DNA of 64,000 bases from Nocardia altamirensis NBRC 108246 (GTDB lineage Bacteria > Actinomycetota > Actinomycetes > Mycobacteriales > Mycobacteriaceae), in NCBI RefSeq assembly GCF_001612685.1, contig NZ_BDAY01000005.1, forward strand, positions 124,001-188,000. The letters are read 5' to 3'. Below, piece by piece: positions 26,008 through 34,003 of this stretch; positions within the stretch are counted from its first letter, which is position 1, and every line of letters starts with the position of its first letter. Under the pieces are notes generated by a model. That model searched no databases. It was not told where the DNA came from and saw nothing but the letters and a program-made list of their open reading frames with translations. Position numbers and translations under genes: made by a program.

Positions 26008-26586
26008 GTGCCCGGCGAAACACCCCGTTACCGCTTCCCCTACCCGGACGAAACCGACGCCATATGGCAAGGTGCACAACAAATCCGGTCCCTCGCTACC
26101 GCGATAGAGTCGACCCTTTCCCAGACCAGCATTCCGCCCGGTTCCGGCGCGCCGCCGTCGGTGTCGGCAGTACGCACGACAGCCATGAACATCAACAACG
26201 GCGTCGACACGACCGTGACCTGGCAAACCGCCGAATGGGACACCCGGCCAGGCGGACAAGCCCAGTACTCGACAAACGGGCTCACCTGCCGGGTGGCAGG
26301 GCTCTACCTCATCGAAGCCGTATGGACCTGGGCCGCCAACACCAACGGACGCCGCGCCGTCAAGATCACCAAGAACGCCGGGAGCGCTGGAGCCGTCCTC
26401 GCCCGCGCCGACAACGCCAACGCCTGGGACAACATCACCACCTGCACCGGCACCCGCCGACTCGCCGCCGGAGACGAACTCCGCCTACTCGTCACCCAAG
26501 ACAGCGGAGCCGTCCTCACCGGCGGACAAGCCATGTTCGACCTACGCGGACGACTCACCATGACCTACCTACGCGCCGCACCGTAG
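26008..26586 (+). CDS. Minor tail/host-contact protein with C1q-like C-terminus
   Basis: 192 residues. A short conserved start (YRFPYPDETDAIWQGAQQIR) with a helix (LATAIESTL) is typical of the attachment part of actinophage tip proteins. The rest is a beta-sandwich-like domain (GVDTTVTWQTAEWDTRPGG, GLYLIEAVWTWAANTNGRR, AGDELRLLVTQDSGA) that resembles C1q/TNF-like trimeric tips. GTG start preceded by TAGGAG. It is the last structural gene. Confidence 0.65.
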   Translation: MPGETPRYRFPYPDETDAIWQGAQQIRSLATAIESTLSQTSIPPGSGAPPSVSAVRTTAMNINNGVDTTVTWQTAEWDTRPGGQAQYSTNGLTCRVAGLYLIEAVWTWAANTNGRRAVKITKNAGSAGAVLARADNANAWDNITTCTGTRRLAAGDELRLLVTQDSGAVLTGGQAMFDLRGRLTMTYLRAAP

Positions 26587-26647
26587 CTGCGAGCCTGTGC
26601 GACGCGCACTGGTCAGCATGATTGAACCTGGGGCGAAGTAGACGAGG

Positions 26648-27775
26648 TCAAGCCTTGCCGGGGAACCTTCGATCCATTGCCTGATACAAATCCCGCATAT
26701 AAGCAACCAAACGTGAACCGGGCGTACCCTTCCCCACATTCATTACCCGTTGCGCTAACGTTGATGCTTTTTCGGGCTCACCGATACCGGCATACGACCA
26801 CGCCAGTTCGGCCAGGTACCAGGTGGCCCATTCAGATTCCATCGTTTTCGTATCGAACCCTTTGAGACCGTGTTCCAAAGCTCTGACAGCTTTACCCCAT
26901 TGCCTTGCATGTCGGTAAGCCATACCGCGTTGCATGTGGATAAACGAATCGCTGTAAAAGTATTGAGCATCCGGTTTATCCGGGTCACCCAACAGGATTA
27001 GATCCGTCGCGGCATCCAACCGGGATTCCATCCCGTCGATGTCGCCCTCCATGCCTAAACCGCGTGCTTCCTGCTGTACCGCAAGAGCCAATACTGTACG
27101 GGACAAGTTCTTCGGGTTTCGTTGAGCGGCCCGGGATAAACCCACGGTTGCCCCGATGTCACCAGCCATCCACGCCACATGTCCACGCATAGCTAACGTG
27201 GTTGACACCATATCCGGATTCCCTGCCTCTTCGGCTAATTCCAGAGCTTCCCGATAGTGATGGATTGCGGCATCGTGGTGTCCTAGTGATGCGTTTAACC
27301 AGCCATGGAACTGTGCCCAGCCGCTCGCAGTATCAACTAGGGGTATACGGGCCGTAGAGGTGGCCTCCCGGGCAAGGGCAGCACTAATCTTGGCTTGACG
27401 AATCGTCACGGGAAGTACCAGTTTGGACCCTATTTCGTCCTCTAACCGTCTGGTGTCGGATAAAAGAGTCTGTAAATCGGTGGCAAGTTCCCCGTCCGCA
27501 TAGCGACGATTCTGGAGTGCTGCTGTCTCGTGAGGCGTAAACGGGTCCGGTTCGATCAAGGACTCGAACAGTGCAAATAGTGCACCGTCGGCGTTCAAGG
27601 CGGCATCCAACCGTGTGACGATATCGGCCGGGGGTTTCCGTCTCCCGTTTTCGAATCGCGACAGGGCGGACGGGTCGTACAGGATTTGTTTGCCGAGTTG
27701 GCGAACGGACAAGCCCTGCTGTTCCCGGAGACGGCGAAGTTCCGCCCCGAATGCGCTCCAATCCCCAACGGTCAC
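26648..27775 (-). CDS. HTH-TPR transcriptional regulator (prophage repressor candidate)
   Basis: About 375 residues. An XRE helix-turn-helix occupies residues ~5-60 (ELRRLREQQGLSVRQLGKQI, then LSRFENGRRKPPADI), followed by ~300 helical residues with TPR-like repeats (AIHHYREALELAEEAGNPDM, AVRALEHGLKGFD). XRE-TPR proteins include peptide-sensing regulators, but no cognate peptide gene is evident. GTG at 27775 has AGAAGGGG 11 nt upstream; a longer frame to 27832 would read across the operator-like palindrome. The gene is visibly less GC-rich than its neighbours, suggesting separate acquisition. Transcribed leftward, opposite to the structural genes, and divergent from the small right-end ORF. 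Confidence 0.75.
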   Translation of the reverse strand: MTVGDWSAFGAELRRLREQQGLSVRQLGKQILYDPSALSRFENGRRKPPADIVTRLDAALNADGALFALFESLIEPDPFTPHETAALQNRRYADGELATDLQTLLSDTRRLEDEIGSKLVLPVTIRQAKISAALAREATSTARIPLVDTASGWAQFHGWLNASLGHHDAAIHHYREALELAEEAGNPDMVSTTLAMRGHVAWMAGDIGATVGLSRAAQRNPKNLSRTVLALAVQQEARGLGMEGDIDGMESRLDAATDLILLGDPDKPDAQYFYSDSFIHMQRGMAYRHARQWGKAVRALEHGLKGFDTKTMESEWATWYLAELAWSYAGIGEPEKASTLAQRVMNVGKGTPGSRLVAYMRDLYQAMDRRFPGKA

Positions 27776-27814
27776 AACAGGTTTTACCCCTTCTGATCTG
27801 TGTTGCAACGGGTT

Positions 27815-27848
27815 TGGCCACATGCTGGCCACACGTTAAGGGTATAAG
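27815..27848. promoter_or_regulatory. Divergent promoter region with palindromic operator
   Basis: TGGCCA-CATGC-TGGCCA (27815-27831) is a 17-bp palindrome between the leftward regulator and the rightward small gene. A -10-like TATAAG (27843-27848) follows, so a repressor bound at the palindrome would cover the -35 position of the rightward promoter. Confidence 0.5.
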
Positions 27849-27878
27849 AGATTGCCTGCTCAGAGCATGATTTGTGTC

Positions 27879-28136
27879 ATGAGCGAAGGAACGCAAGCGG
27901 AAGTGGATGCGGTAGCCGATGCTTGGCGGCGGAAACGCCAGAAGGGGGCGAAGATGTCCGAGGAATGGTCAGCATCGGTTCAGGCTGCGATCCAGCGAGC
28001 GGCTAGCGCCGGGTACATGTTGGCACCTCGGGGGGTGCCCCCGTTTGGGTGGGTGTTGGCGAATACGGCTGATGAGACCGTGGCGGAGGGTCACTTGTCT
28101 GTGTGTGAGGCTGAGATGGACCGTCGAGGGCTTTGA
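27879..28136 (+). CDS. Small right-end prophage protein (85 aa)
   Basis: The N-terminal half is charged and helical (EVDAVADAWRRKRQKGAKMS, then EEWSASVQAAIQRAA), followed by APRGVPPFGWVLANTAD. No family recognised. Divergent from the repressor candidate and next to the right attachment site, a common place for an excision-directionality factor or antirepressor; that is inference from position only. In-frame ATG at 27867 and TTG at 27852 are alternative starts. Confidence 0.5.
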   Translation: MSEGTQAEVDAVADAWRRKRQKGAKMSEEWSASVQAAIQRAASAGYMLAPRGVPPFGWVLANTADETVAEGHLSVCEAEMDRRGL

Positions 28137-28154
28137 TGCGGTTGATCGCCACAT

Positions 28155-28190
28155 GATCTCCACCACCAGCTTCTTGAGGTGGTGGGGATC
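28155..28190 (+). terminator. Hairpin after last prophage gene
   Basis: GATCTCCACCACC (28155-28167) pairs with GGTGGTGGGGATC (28178-28190), 13 bp with one G-T pair, 10-nt loop, then CATTCGTTTGT. Weak T-tail; may terminate the small right-end gene or belong to the attachment region. Confidence 0.5.
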
Positions 28191-28240
28191 ATTCGTTTGT
28201 GCGTCGCCTGCCGGTCGTACGCTGCTACTTCCCAGAGGGT

Positions 28241-28263
28241 CTACTTAGAACTTGTCTCGGGGG
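28241..28263. other. Inferred attR
   Basis: CTTGT (28251-28255) matches the left-end copy, 8 bp from the acuC stop codon. See attL for the argument and its limits. Confidence 0.45.
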
Positions 28264-29532
28264 TCAGTCACGGGGGTCCTCCGGGTCTAGGCCGAGCAAT
28301 CCGAAAGTGGCTCGGCGGGTGGCCAGCACGGCCGTGTCGATGGCGCGTTCGGCGCGGTCGAGTTGCGGGTCTCCAGTTTCCCCGGTGCCGCCGGGACCGT
28401 CCCACGGGCGGTAGGCGATGTCGCCGCCGTCACCCATGGTGCGTGGCGGATCCACCTGTGGCGCCGCCGCCCTGACCTGATCGATCCACGCCTGCGGGAT
28501 CGCGGTGTCCGGCGCGATGGTGCGATCGAGGGCGGTGGCGAGCAAATGGGTCCACGCGCGTGGCACCACCCGGACCAGCCCGTACCCGCCGCCGCCGACC
28601 GCGAGCCAGCGTCCCTCCGCGTATTGATCGGCGAGGTCGCGCATGGCGCGGAACGCGGCGCGCTGCCCATCGACGGTCAACGCCAGATCCGCCAGCGGGT
28701 CCTCACGGTGGGTATCCACCCCGCACTGGCTGACCACGATCTGCGGCCGGAACGCCGCGACCGCGCCGGGCACCACCGCGTGGAAACCGCGCAGCCACTG
28801 CGCATCTCGCGTGCCAGGCAACACCGGCAGATTGATCGCGGTGCCTTCCGCCGCACCAGCTCCGGTCTCCTCCGGCCAGCCGGTGCTCGGCCAGAGCGTC
28901 GCCGGATGCTGGTGCACCGAGATCGTCAGCACCCGAGGATCGCCGTAGAACGCGCGCTGCACGCCGTCGCCGTGATGCACGTCGACATCGAGGTAGGCGA
29001 TGCGGTCGAAGCCGTGGTCGAGCAGCCAGGAAATGGCCACGGCCACATCGTTGTAGACGCAGAACCCGGACGCCGAAGCCGCCATCGCGTGATGCATGCC
29101 ACCCGCGATGCTCACCGCGCGCCGCGACCGCCCCTCCGCGATCGCCTGTGCCGCCGCCAAAGTGCCACCGACGATCACCGACGCGGCCTGGTGCATTCCG
29201 GGGAATACCGGATTATCGGGCGACCCCAAGCCGAACGGCGGCGCCTGCGGTGCGCCGACCGGTTGCCTGGCGTGCTCGACCGCCTCCACATAGTCCGCGG
29301 TGTGGATGCGCAACAGGTCGGAGCGGTCGGCCGCGGCGGGTGCCAATAGCTCGACACCGTCCAGCAATCCGAGACTTTCCGCGAGCGCCATGGTGAACTT
29401 CAGACGCGCCGGTTTCATCGGATGCTCCGGAGTCCAGGTGTAGTCGAGGAACCGGTCGGTCCAGACGACGGTTCCCGGACCGCGGTGATCGCCAGGTGGC
29501 ATCGAGTGTTCGCTGCGCGGTGCAGTGGCCAT
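28264..29532 (-). CDS. acuC: AcuC-like class I histone-deacetylase-family lysine deacetylase
   Basis: 422 residues, arginase/deacetylase fold. Diagnostic pieces: AGGMHHAMAASASGFCVYND (catalytic His pair and following loop), YLDVDVHHGDGVQRAFYG (zinc Asp/His), SVHQHPATLWPSTG, and a late GGGGYGLVRVVPRAW. AcuC removes acetyl groups from lysines, classically from acetyl-CoA synthetase, opposing a GNAT acetyltransferase. The obvious partner is the pat-like gene on the same strand beyond the prophage. The start at 29532 is the longest; an ATG ten codons in (29502) is possible. Divergent from ideR across ~200 bp. Confidence 0.9.
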   Translation of the reverse strand: MATAPRSEHSMPPGDHRGPGTVVWTDRFLDYTWTPEHPMKPARLKFTMALAESLGLLDGVELLAPAAADRSDLLRIHTADYVEAVEHARQPVGAPQAPPFGLGSPDNPVFPGMHQAASVIVGGTLAAAQAIAEGRSRRAVSIAGGMHHAMAASASGFCVYNDVAVAISWLLDHGFDRIAYLDVDVHHGDGVQRAFYGDPRVLTISVHQHPATLWPSTGWPEETGAGAAEGTAINLPVLPGTRDAQWLRGFHAVVPGAVAAFRPQIVVSQCGVDTHREDPLADLALTVDGQRAAFRAMRDLADQYAEGRWLAVGGGGYGLVRVVPRAWTHLLATALDRTIAPDTAIPQAWIDQVRAAAPQVDPPRTMGDGGDIAYRPWDGPGGTGETGDPQLDRAERAIDTAVLATRRATFGLLGLDPEDPRD

Positions 29533-29730
29533 GCTCGCAACGCTACGCGGGAAGGTACCAACACCGTTGAACGTTGCTATGCAGTAGAAATACAGACAAG
29601 TGCGATCACGGCCGCATGCCGTGCGCCGACAGGATTCCCGCATTTCCGCGCCGAACGCGGTGCGACACCGTCCGGCACACGGTGGTGTCGTCGTGCGTAG
29701 GTAGAATTTGTGCCGACGAAGGGGTAACAG
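29533..29730. promoter_or_regulatory. acuC-ideR divergent intergenic region
   Basis: 198 bp. On the ideR side TAGAAT (29702-29707) is a plausible -10 element with no good -35; an inverted repeat CGACACC...GGTGTCG (about 29664-29691) overlaps the -35 position. No iron box resembling TTAGGTTAGGCTAACCTAA was seen. Confidence 0.35.
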
Positions 29731-30417
29731 GTGAAGGATCTGGTCGACACCACGGAGATGTATCTCCGTACCATCTACGACCTCGAGGAGGAGGGCGTGG
29801 TGCCCCTGCGCGCTCGCATTGCCGAGCGCCTCGAACAGAGTGGACCGACGGTGAGCCAGACCGTCGCGCGGATGGAACGCGACGGGCTGCTGCTCGTCGC
29901 GGGCGACCGCCACCTCGAACTGACCGAGAAGGGCCGCAGCATGGCGGTCGCGGTGATGCGCAAGCACCGGCTCGCCGAGCGACTGCTCGTCGACATCATC
30001 GGGCTCGACTGGCAGAACGTGCACGCCGAGGCCTGCCGCTGGGAGCACGTGATGAGCGAGGACGTCGAGCGGCGTCTGGTCGAGGTGCTCAACCACCCGA
30101 CCACCTCCCCCTACGGCAACCCGATCCCCGGCCTCGACGAGCTCGGCATCTCGGCGCCTGCCCACGCCGAAGAGACGCTGGTCCGGCTCTCGGATCTGTC
30201 GCACGGTCAGGTGCACGCGGTCGTCGTGCGCAGGCTGGCCGAGCACATCCAGACCGACCCCGAAGTGATCGGTCAACTGCGTGAGGCGGGCGTGGTGCCC
30301 GACGCGCGCGTGACGGTCGAAACCAAGCCGGGTTCGGTGGTCATCACCGTGCCGGGTCACGACGGATTCGAACTGTCCGATGAGATGGCGCACGCCGTCC
30401 AGGTGAAGCTGGTCTGA
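29731..30417 (+). CDS. ideR: Iron-dependent repressor IdeR/DtxR
   Basis: 228 residues (M. tuberculosis IdeR 230). N-terminal helix-turn-helix around residues 27-50 (IAERLEQSGPTVSQTVARME). All known metal ligands are present at the same numbers: Met10, His79, Glu83, His98, Cys102, Glu105, His106. The C-terminal SH3-like domain runs from ~148. With Fe(II) it represses siderophore and uptake genes and activates iron storage in mycobacteria. GTG start with AAGGGG upstream. Followed after 3 bp by galE, as in corynebacteria. Confidence 0.95.
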   Translation: MKDLVDTTEMYLRTIYDLEEEGVVPLRARIAERLEQSGPTVSQTVARMERDGLLLVAGDRHLELTEKGRSMAVAVMRKHRLAERLLVDIIGLDWQNVHAEACRWEHVMSEDVERRLVEVLNHPTTSPYGNPIPGLDELGISAPAHAEETLVRLSDLSHGQVHAVVVRRLAEHIQTDPEVIGQLREAGVVPDARVTVETKPGSVVITVPGHDGFELSDEMAHAVQVKLV

Positions 30418-30420
30418 GGC

Positions 30421-31401
30421 GTGAAACTTCTCGTCACAGGTGGCGCGGGCTACGTCGGTGGTGTCTGCGCGCAGGTGCTGATCGAAGCGGGTCATGAGGT
30501 CGTCGTCGTCGATGATCTGTCCACCGGCAACGCCGACGGTGTTCCTGCCGACGCCCGTTTCGTCGAGGGTGATGTGGCTGCGGCCGCGCCCGCGTTGCTG
30601 GCGGCCGAAACCTTCGACGGTGTCATGCATTTCGCCGCGCAGTCGCTGGTCGGCGAGTCGGTGCAGCAGCCGGAGAAGTACTGGCACGGCAACGTGGTGA
30701 AGACGTTCGAACTGCTGGAGGCGATGCGGCACGCGGGCACGCCACGGCTGGTGTTCTCCTCGACCGCGGCGGTGTACGGCGAGCCGGAACAGGTGCCGAT
30801 CACCGAGGATGCGCCGACCCGGCCCACCAACCCGTACGGTGCGTCGAAGCTCGCCATCGATCACGCCATCACCTCCTACTCGATCGCGCACGGGCTGGCG
30901 GCGACCAGCCTGCGCTATTTCAATGTCGCCGGCGCCTACGGTGGCCTCGGCGAAAACCGGGTGGTGGAAACGCATCTCATCCCGCTCGTGCTGCAGGTCG
31001 CGGCCGGGCATCGCAAGGCGATCTCCGTGTTCGGCACCGACTGGCCGACGCACGACGGCACCGCGGTCCGCGACTACATCCACATCCGCGACCTCGCCGA
31101 GGCCCATGTGCTGGCACTGGCCACCGCCGAGGCCGGTGCGCACCGCGTCTACAACCTCGGCAGCGGCACCGGATTCTCTGTGCGCGAAGTGATTTCGGCC
31201 TGCGAGCGCGTCACCGGCCTACCTATCGCCGCCCAGGACGCACCGCGCCGCCCCGGCGACCCCGCCACCCTCATCGCCTCCAGCGACCGCGCCATCGCCG
31301 AACTCGGCTGGCAGCCGAAGCACAACGACCTGGACGAAATCGTCTCCGACGCTTGGGGTTTCCTCCAGTCCCTCGGCTCCCGGGCGCACAGCGCGCCCTG
31401 A
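30421..31401 (+). CDS. galE: UDP-glucose 4-epimerase
   Basis: 326 residues, extended [11 protein letters not shown] near the N-terminus gives the NAD-binding Gly pattern (Gly7, Gly10, Gly13); the catalytic set is Ser in [10 protein letters not shown] and Tyr139/Lys143 in YGASK. Length and motifs such as YFNVAGAYG and [10 protein letters not shown] are typical of GalE. Interconverts UDP-glucose and UDP-galactose, supplying galactan for an arabinogalactan wall. GTG start 3 bp after ideR implies co-transcription. Confidence 0.9.
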   Translation: MKLLVTGGAGYVGGVCAQVLIEAGHEVVVVDDLSTGNADGVPADARFVEGDVAAAAPALLAAETFDGVMHFAAQSLVGESVQQPEKYWHGNVVKTFELLEAMRHAGTPRLVFSSTAAVYGEPEQVPITEDAPTRPTNPYGASKLAIDHAITSYSIAHGLAATSLRYFNVAGAYGGLGENRVVETHLIPLVLQVAAGHRKAISVFGTDWPTHDGTAVRDYIHIRDLAEAHVLALATAEAGAHRVYNLGSGTGFSVREVISACERVTGLPIAAQDAPRRPGDPATLIASSDRAIAELGWQPKHNDLDEIVSDAWGFLQSLGSRAHSAP

Positions 31402-31429
31402 ACCGTCCTCGTCCGGGTCATCTGGCTGT

Positions 31430-31558
31430 GACCGGTTCAAAGAGCTTTCAAAGCGATCTTGAAGTGTTGGCGTGAGAGAAATGGTGCGTGTCGCAACACG
31501 TGTCGCCAACAGATGACTGCCGCTCAATGAGGGGTAGCAACCATTTCTCTCACGTCAG
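31430..31558. repeat. Dispersed palindromic element, copy B
   Basis: Same family as 9208-9329, more diverged. Its terminal arms GTGAGAGAAATGGT (31472-31485) and ACCATTTCTCTCAC (31540-31553) are perfect complements, though several bases differ from the other copies. Confidence 0.75.
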
Positions 31559-31612
31559 CACAGCCAGCAACCAACCCCGACACAGCCCGGCCGGGCCGTC
31601 GGCTTGTGGTCC

Positions 31613-31737
31613 GGTCCAAAGATCCTCGGGAAGTGATCTTGGGAAGTTGACCGGAGTCTTATGGTGTGTGTCGCGCTGCGTGTTGCAACCATATGACTCC
31701 GCTCAACGGTGGTCAGCAACCATTTCTCTCCCGTCAA
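31613..31737. repeat. Dispersed palindromic element, copy C
   Basis: Close to copy A: GGTCCAAAGATC lead-in, GTGATCTTGGGAAGTTGACC, interior GTGTTGCAACCATATGACTCC, and end CTCTCCCGTCAA. Copies B and C lie in tandem between galE and the DUF4192 gene. The 31402-31763 interval holds nothing else. Confidence 0.8.
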
Positions 31738-31763
31738 TGGATCCCGAACCGTCTAGCTGGCGG

Positions 31764-33866
31764 TCACATGATGGGCGCGCCGAGGTCTATGCCGAGGTCG
31801 GCGGCGGCGTGATAGCCGCTGCGGGCCAAGCGGCGCAGTTGTTCTGGGCGCATGCCGAGATTGAGTGAGGCGTCCAGGAGCAGCGCCAGTGGGTGGTCTG
31901 GTTCGGCATCCAACGCAGCCTCCAGGGCGATGCCTGCCATCGGTCCGTCGCCGCGGGCGTAGGCGCTGTAGCCGAGTAGCGCGGCGGCCTCGGCGCGGTC
32001 GCCACCGGACAGTGCGCGGGTCAGCGTGGCCCACAGGGCTTCGGCCGCTTCGGCATGTTCGCCGACCGCGAGCGCGAACATCGCGTCCCGAACCGATCGA
32101 TCACGCAGTGCCGCAGCGAGTTCCGCGAGCTCCGGCGCCATGAGATCGACATCGGACTCGGTGTTGGCGATCTGCCACAGCACGTACTCCAATGCTTGCC
32201 TGCTGTAGCTGATCGGATCGCCGTGTCGCACGGCACGCGCGTACCGATCGCGCGCGACGCTCAGCGCGCTGTCCAAGAGCGCTGCCACTTGCTTCTGCAG
32301 CTCGACGTCGACCCGCACCAATGCCGTCAATTCCGCACGGGTGCCGCGAATTCGCCGACCGTCCAGCACATGGGACAACGCGACCGCCGAGCTAGCCGGA
32401 TCCGGCACCGTCCCACGCCGATTCGCGCCGAACAAGGTCCACCAGCGCTCGTCCGGATCGATGTCGCGCACCGCCCACGCGCCTGCGAGCGCGATATCCT
32501 GCGTGGCCAACCGTCGACCGATCGCGTCGATCAATACCTCGAATCGCCCAGTGCCACAACGTTCTCCGATGTCGGCGGGGCGGCGATCGGACTCCACCGC
32601 CCGGTCGTCCACCACCACCGCGAGCACCTCGGCCACATCGTCGTGCGCACACACCTGTGCCACGCACCGCGCCACCGTCCCCGCCCGCAATCGCCGCTGC
32701 CCGTCTTCTTGGTCCAGATCGAATCGCAGCACCGCGTCGACGACCGCCCGATCTTCGATGTCCACCGAAGCCCGCAACACCAACACCACCAGCGAACGCT
32801 CCGGGGTAAACCCGATCATCGCAGGCACCGCCGCGATCAATTCCCCCGGATCATCCACGTGCACCGCACAATCCGGCGCCTCCGCCGCCCCGAACACAGG
32901 CGCCTGATCAGCGCAGAACACCCCGCCGGCCCCAACCAGTTCACGATCGTGCCGACCCACCTCAGCCGGCCACGCCGCATCGTCCAACAGCCCGGTATAG
33001 CCCAGGGACACCGCGTCGCTCGACTGCACCGTGCTCTCGACGTGCGCCACCGACACCGCGTCGTCCAGCCGTACCGCACTATCGAGCTGGACCGTATCGT
33101 CCAGCGGCACCGCACTATCGGACCGAACCGCATCGTCCAGCGACACCGCACGATCAAGCCGGACACCATCGTCCAGCAGCACCGCATCATCGGGCCGAAT
33201 CGCTGCCCCCGGCAGCGCCACGTCATCCTTCCCTGCCGAGCCGTTCTGGCCGAGCAGGTGGTCAGGTGGCATCACCTCATCCGAAAGCGCAGCTCCTGTT
33301 TCCCGTTCAGTGCCGTTCATCCGCCCGGCATCGCCTGACGGCACGGCACCAGCTGCCCGTTCGGTGCCGTTCATCCACCCGGCATCCGCCGACGGCACGG
33401 CACCATTCGACCCGGTGCCGTTCACCCACCCGGCATCCGCCGACGGCACGGCACCATTTGACCCGGTGCGGTTCACCCGCCCGGCATCCGCCGACGGCAC
33501 GGCACCATTTGACCCGGTGCGGTTCACCCGCCCGGCATCCGCCGACGGCACGGCATCATTCGACTCGGCGTGGTTCACCCACCCGGCATCACCAGACGGC
33601 ACAGCATCCAGCACGGTGTCGTTCAGCAGCACGGCGTCGCCGGGAGCCGCGCGCTCCGCGGACGGTTCCCGATAGCGGTGTCGCGCCAAACCGCACTCGC
33701 GCATCGCTACACCGAGACTCACGGGGGCACGGGATGTGGAGCTACTGCTACGCACGGACGGGCGGGCGCAGAATCGGTCGTCCGCCGCAGCGGTGTTCGA
33801 GTCGACGAGTTCGGCGTCGGGCTGTACGGCAGCGCGACGGGCTGGCTGGTTCGCGGGAGTGGTCAT
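31764..33866 (-). CDS. DUF4192 protein with repetitive N-terminal extension
   Basis: 700 residues. The C-terminal ~360 (from PGELIAAVPAMIGFTPERSL) are a full DUF4192 domain, a common actinobacterial family of unknown function; M. tuberculosis Rv2712c next to ideR is probably the counterpart. The first ~335 residues are low-complexity. Residues ~85-185 carry 17-residue repeats of the type AVPSADAGRVNRTGSNG, encoded by 51-bp DNA units at about 33326-33600; residues ~215-290 carry Asp/Ser/Val-rich pieces such as RLDDAVSLDDAVRSD. Family members normally start close to the domain, so the extension looks like repeat growth into the 5' end. The true start could be later. Confidence 0.75.
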   Translation of the reverse strand: MTTPANQPARRAAVQPDAELVDSNTAAADDRFCARPSVRSSSSTSRAPVSLGVAMRECGLARHRYREPSAERAAPGDAVLLNDTVLDAVPSGDAGWVNHAESNDAVPSADAGRVNRTGSNGAVPSADAGRVNRTGSNGAVPSADAGWVNGTGSNGAVPSADAGWMNGTERAAGAVPSGDAGRMNGTERETGAALSDEVMPPDHLLGQNGSAGKDDVALPGAAIRPDDAVLLDDGVRLDRAVSLDDAVRSDSAVPLDDTVQLDSAVRLDDAVSVAHVESTVQSSDAVSLGYTGLLDDAAWPAEVGRHDRELVGAGGVFCADQAPVFGAAEAPDCAVHVDDPGELIAAVPAMIGFTPERSLVVLVLRASVDIEDRAVVDAVLRFDLDQEDGQRRLRAGTVARCVAQVCAHDDVAEVLAVVVDDRAVESDRRPADIGERCGTGRFEVLIDAIGRRLATQDIALAGAWAVRDIDPDERWWTLFGANRRGTVPDPASSAVALSHVLDGRRIRGTRAELTALVRVDVELQKQVAALLDSALSVARDRYARAVRHGDPISYSRQALEYVLWQIANTESDVDLMAPELAELAAALRDRSVRDAMFALAVGEHAEAAEALWATLTRALSGGDRAEAAALLGYSAYARGDGPMAGIALEAALDAEPDHPLALLLDASLNLGMRPEQLRRLARSGYHAAADLGIDLGAPIM
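33326..33600. repeat. 51-bp coding minisatellite
   Basis: Units beginning CCGGCATC at about 33326, 33380, 33431, 33482, 33533 and 33584; the middle ones are nearly identical and 51 bp long. All are in frame, giving a 17-residue protein repeat. Confidence 0.85.
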
Positions 33867-34003
33867 GGCGTCGAGCTTGCCGCCTGACTCCGCCGAGGCT
33901 CCGCCGCTGACCAGGGCATTCTCTTACCCTGGGGAATTCTTCCCACCTGTGGACAACCGAACGCCACGACCGATGCACTCCACCCGGTTGTCGGCGCGCC
34001 CTG

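Larger units (their letters stand above)
12174..28255. mobile_element. Compact serine-integrase prophage, ~16.08 kb
   Basis: Bounded on the left by an integrase gene next to the 5' end of the pat-like gene and on the right by a regulator/small-ORF module next to the 3' end of acuC. Contents in order: integrase, XRE regulator, small ORFs, HNH, terminase small and large, portal, protease-capsid, connector, tail genes, tape measure, two minor tail proteins, HTH-TPR regulator, small divergent ORF. The short repeat CTTGT occurs at 12169-12173 and 28251-28255. Joining the flanks there gives acuC stop, 24 nt, then the pat-like GTG with its ribosome site intact. No endolysin, holin, replication or recombination gene was seen. 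Confidence 0.85.

Noticed and set aside
12186..28190. TGGGGAT shared at about 12188-12194 and 28183-28189 as the attachment core
   Set aside because: Longer (7 bp) but would leave about 100 bp of extra sequence between acuC and the pat-like gene; CTTGT restores a tight, sensible junction. Not excluded.
29533..29730. IdeR iron box upstream of ideR/acuC
   Set aside because: No sequence close to the 19-bp iron-box consensus was found.
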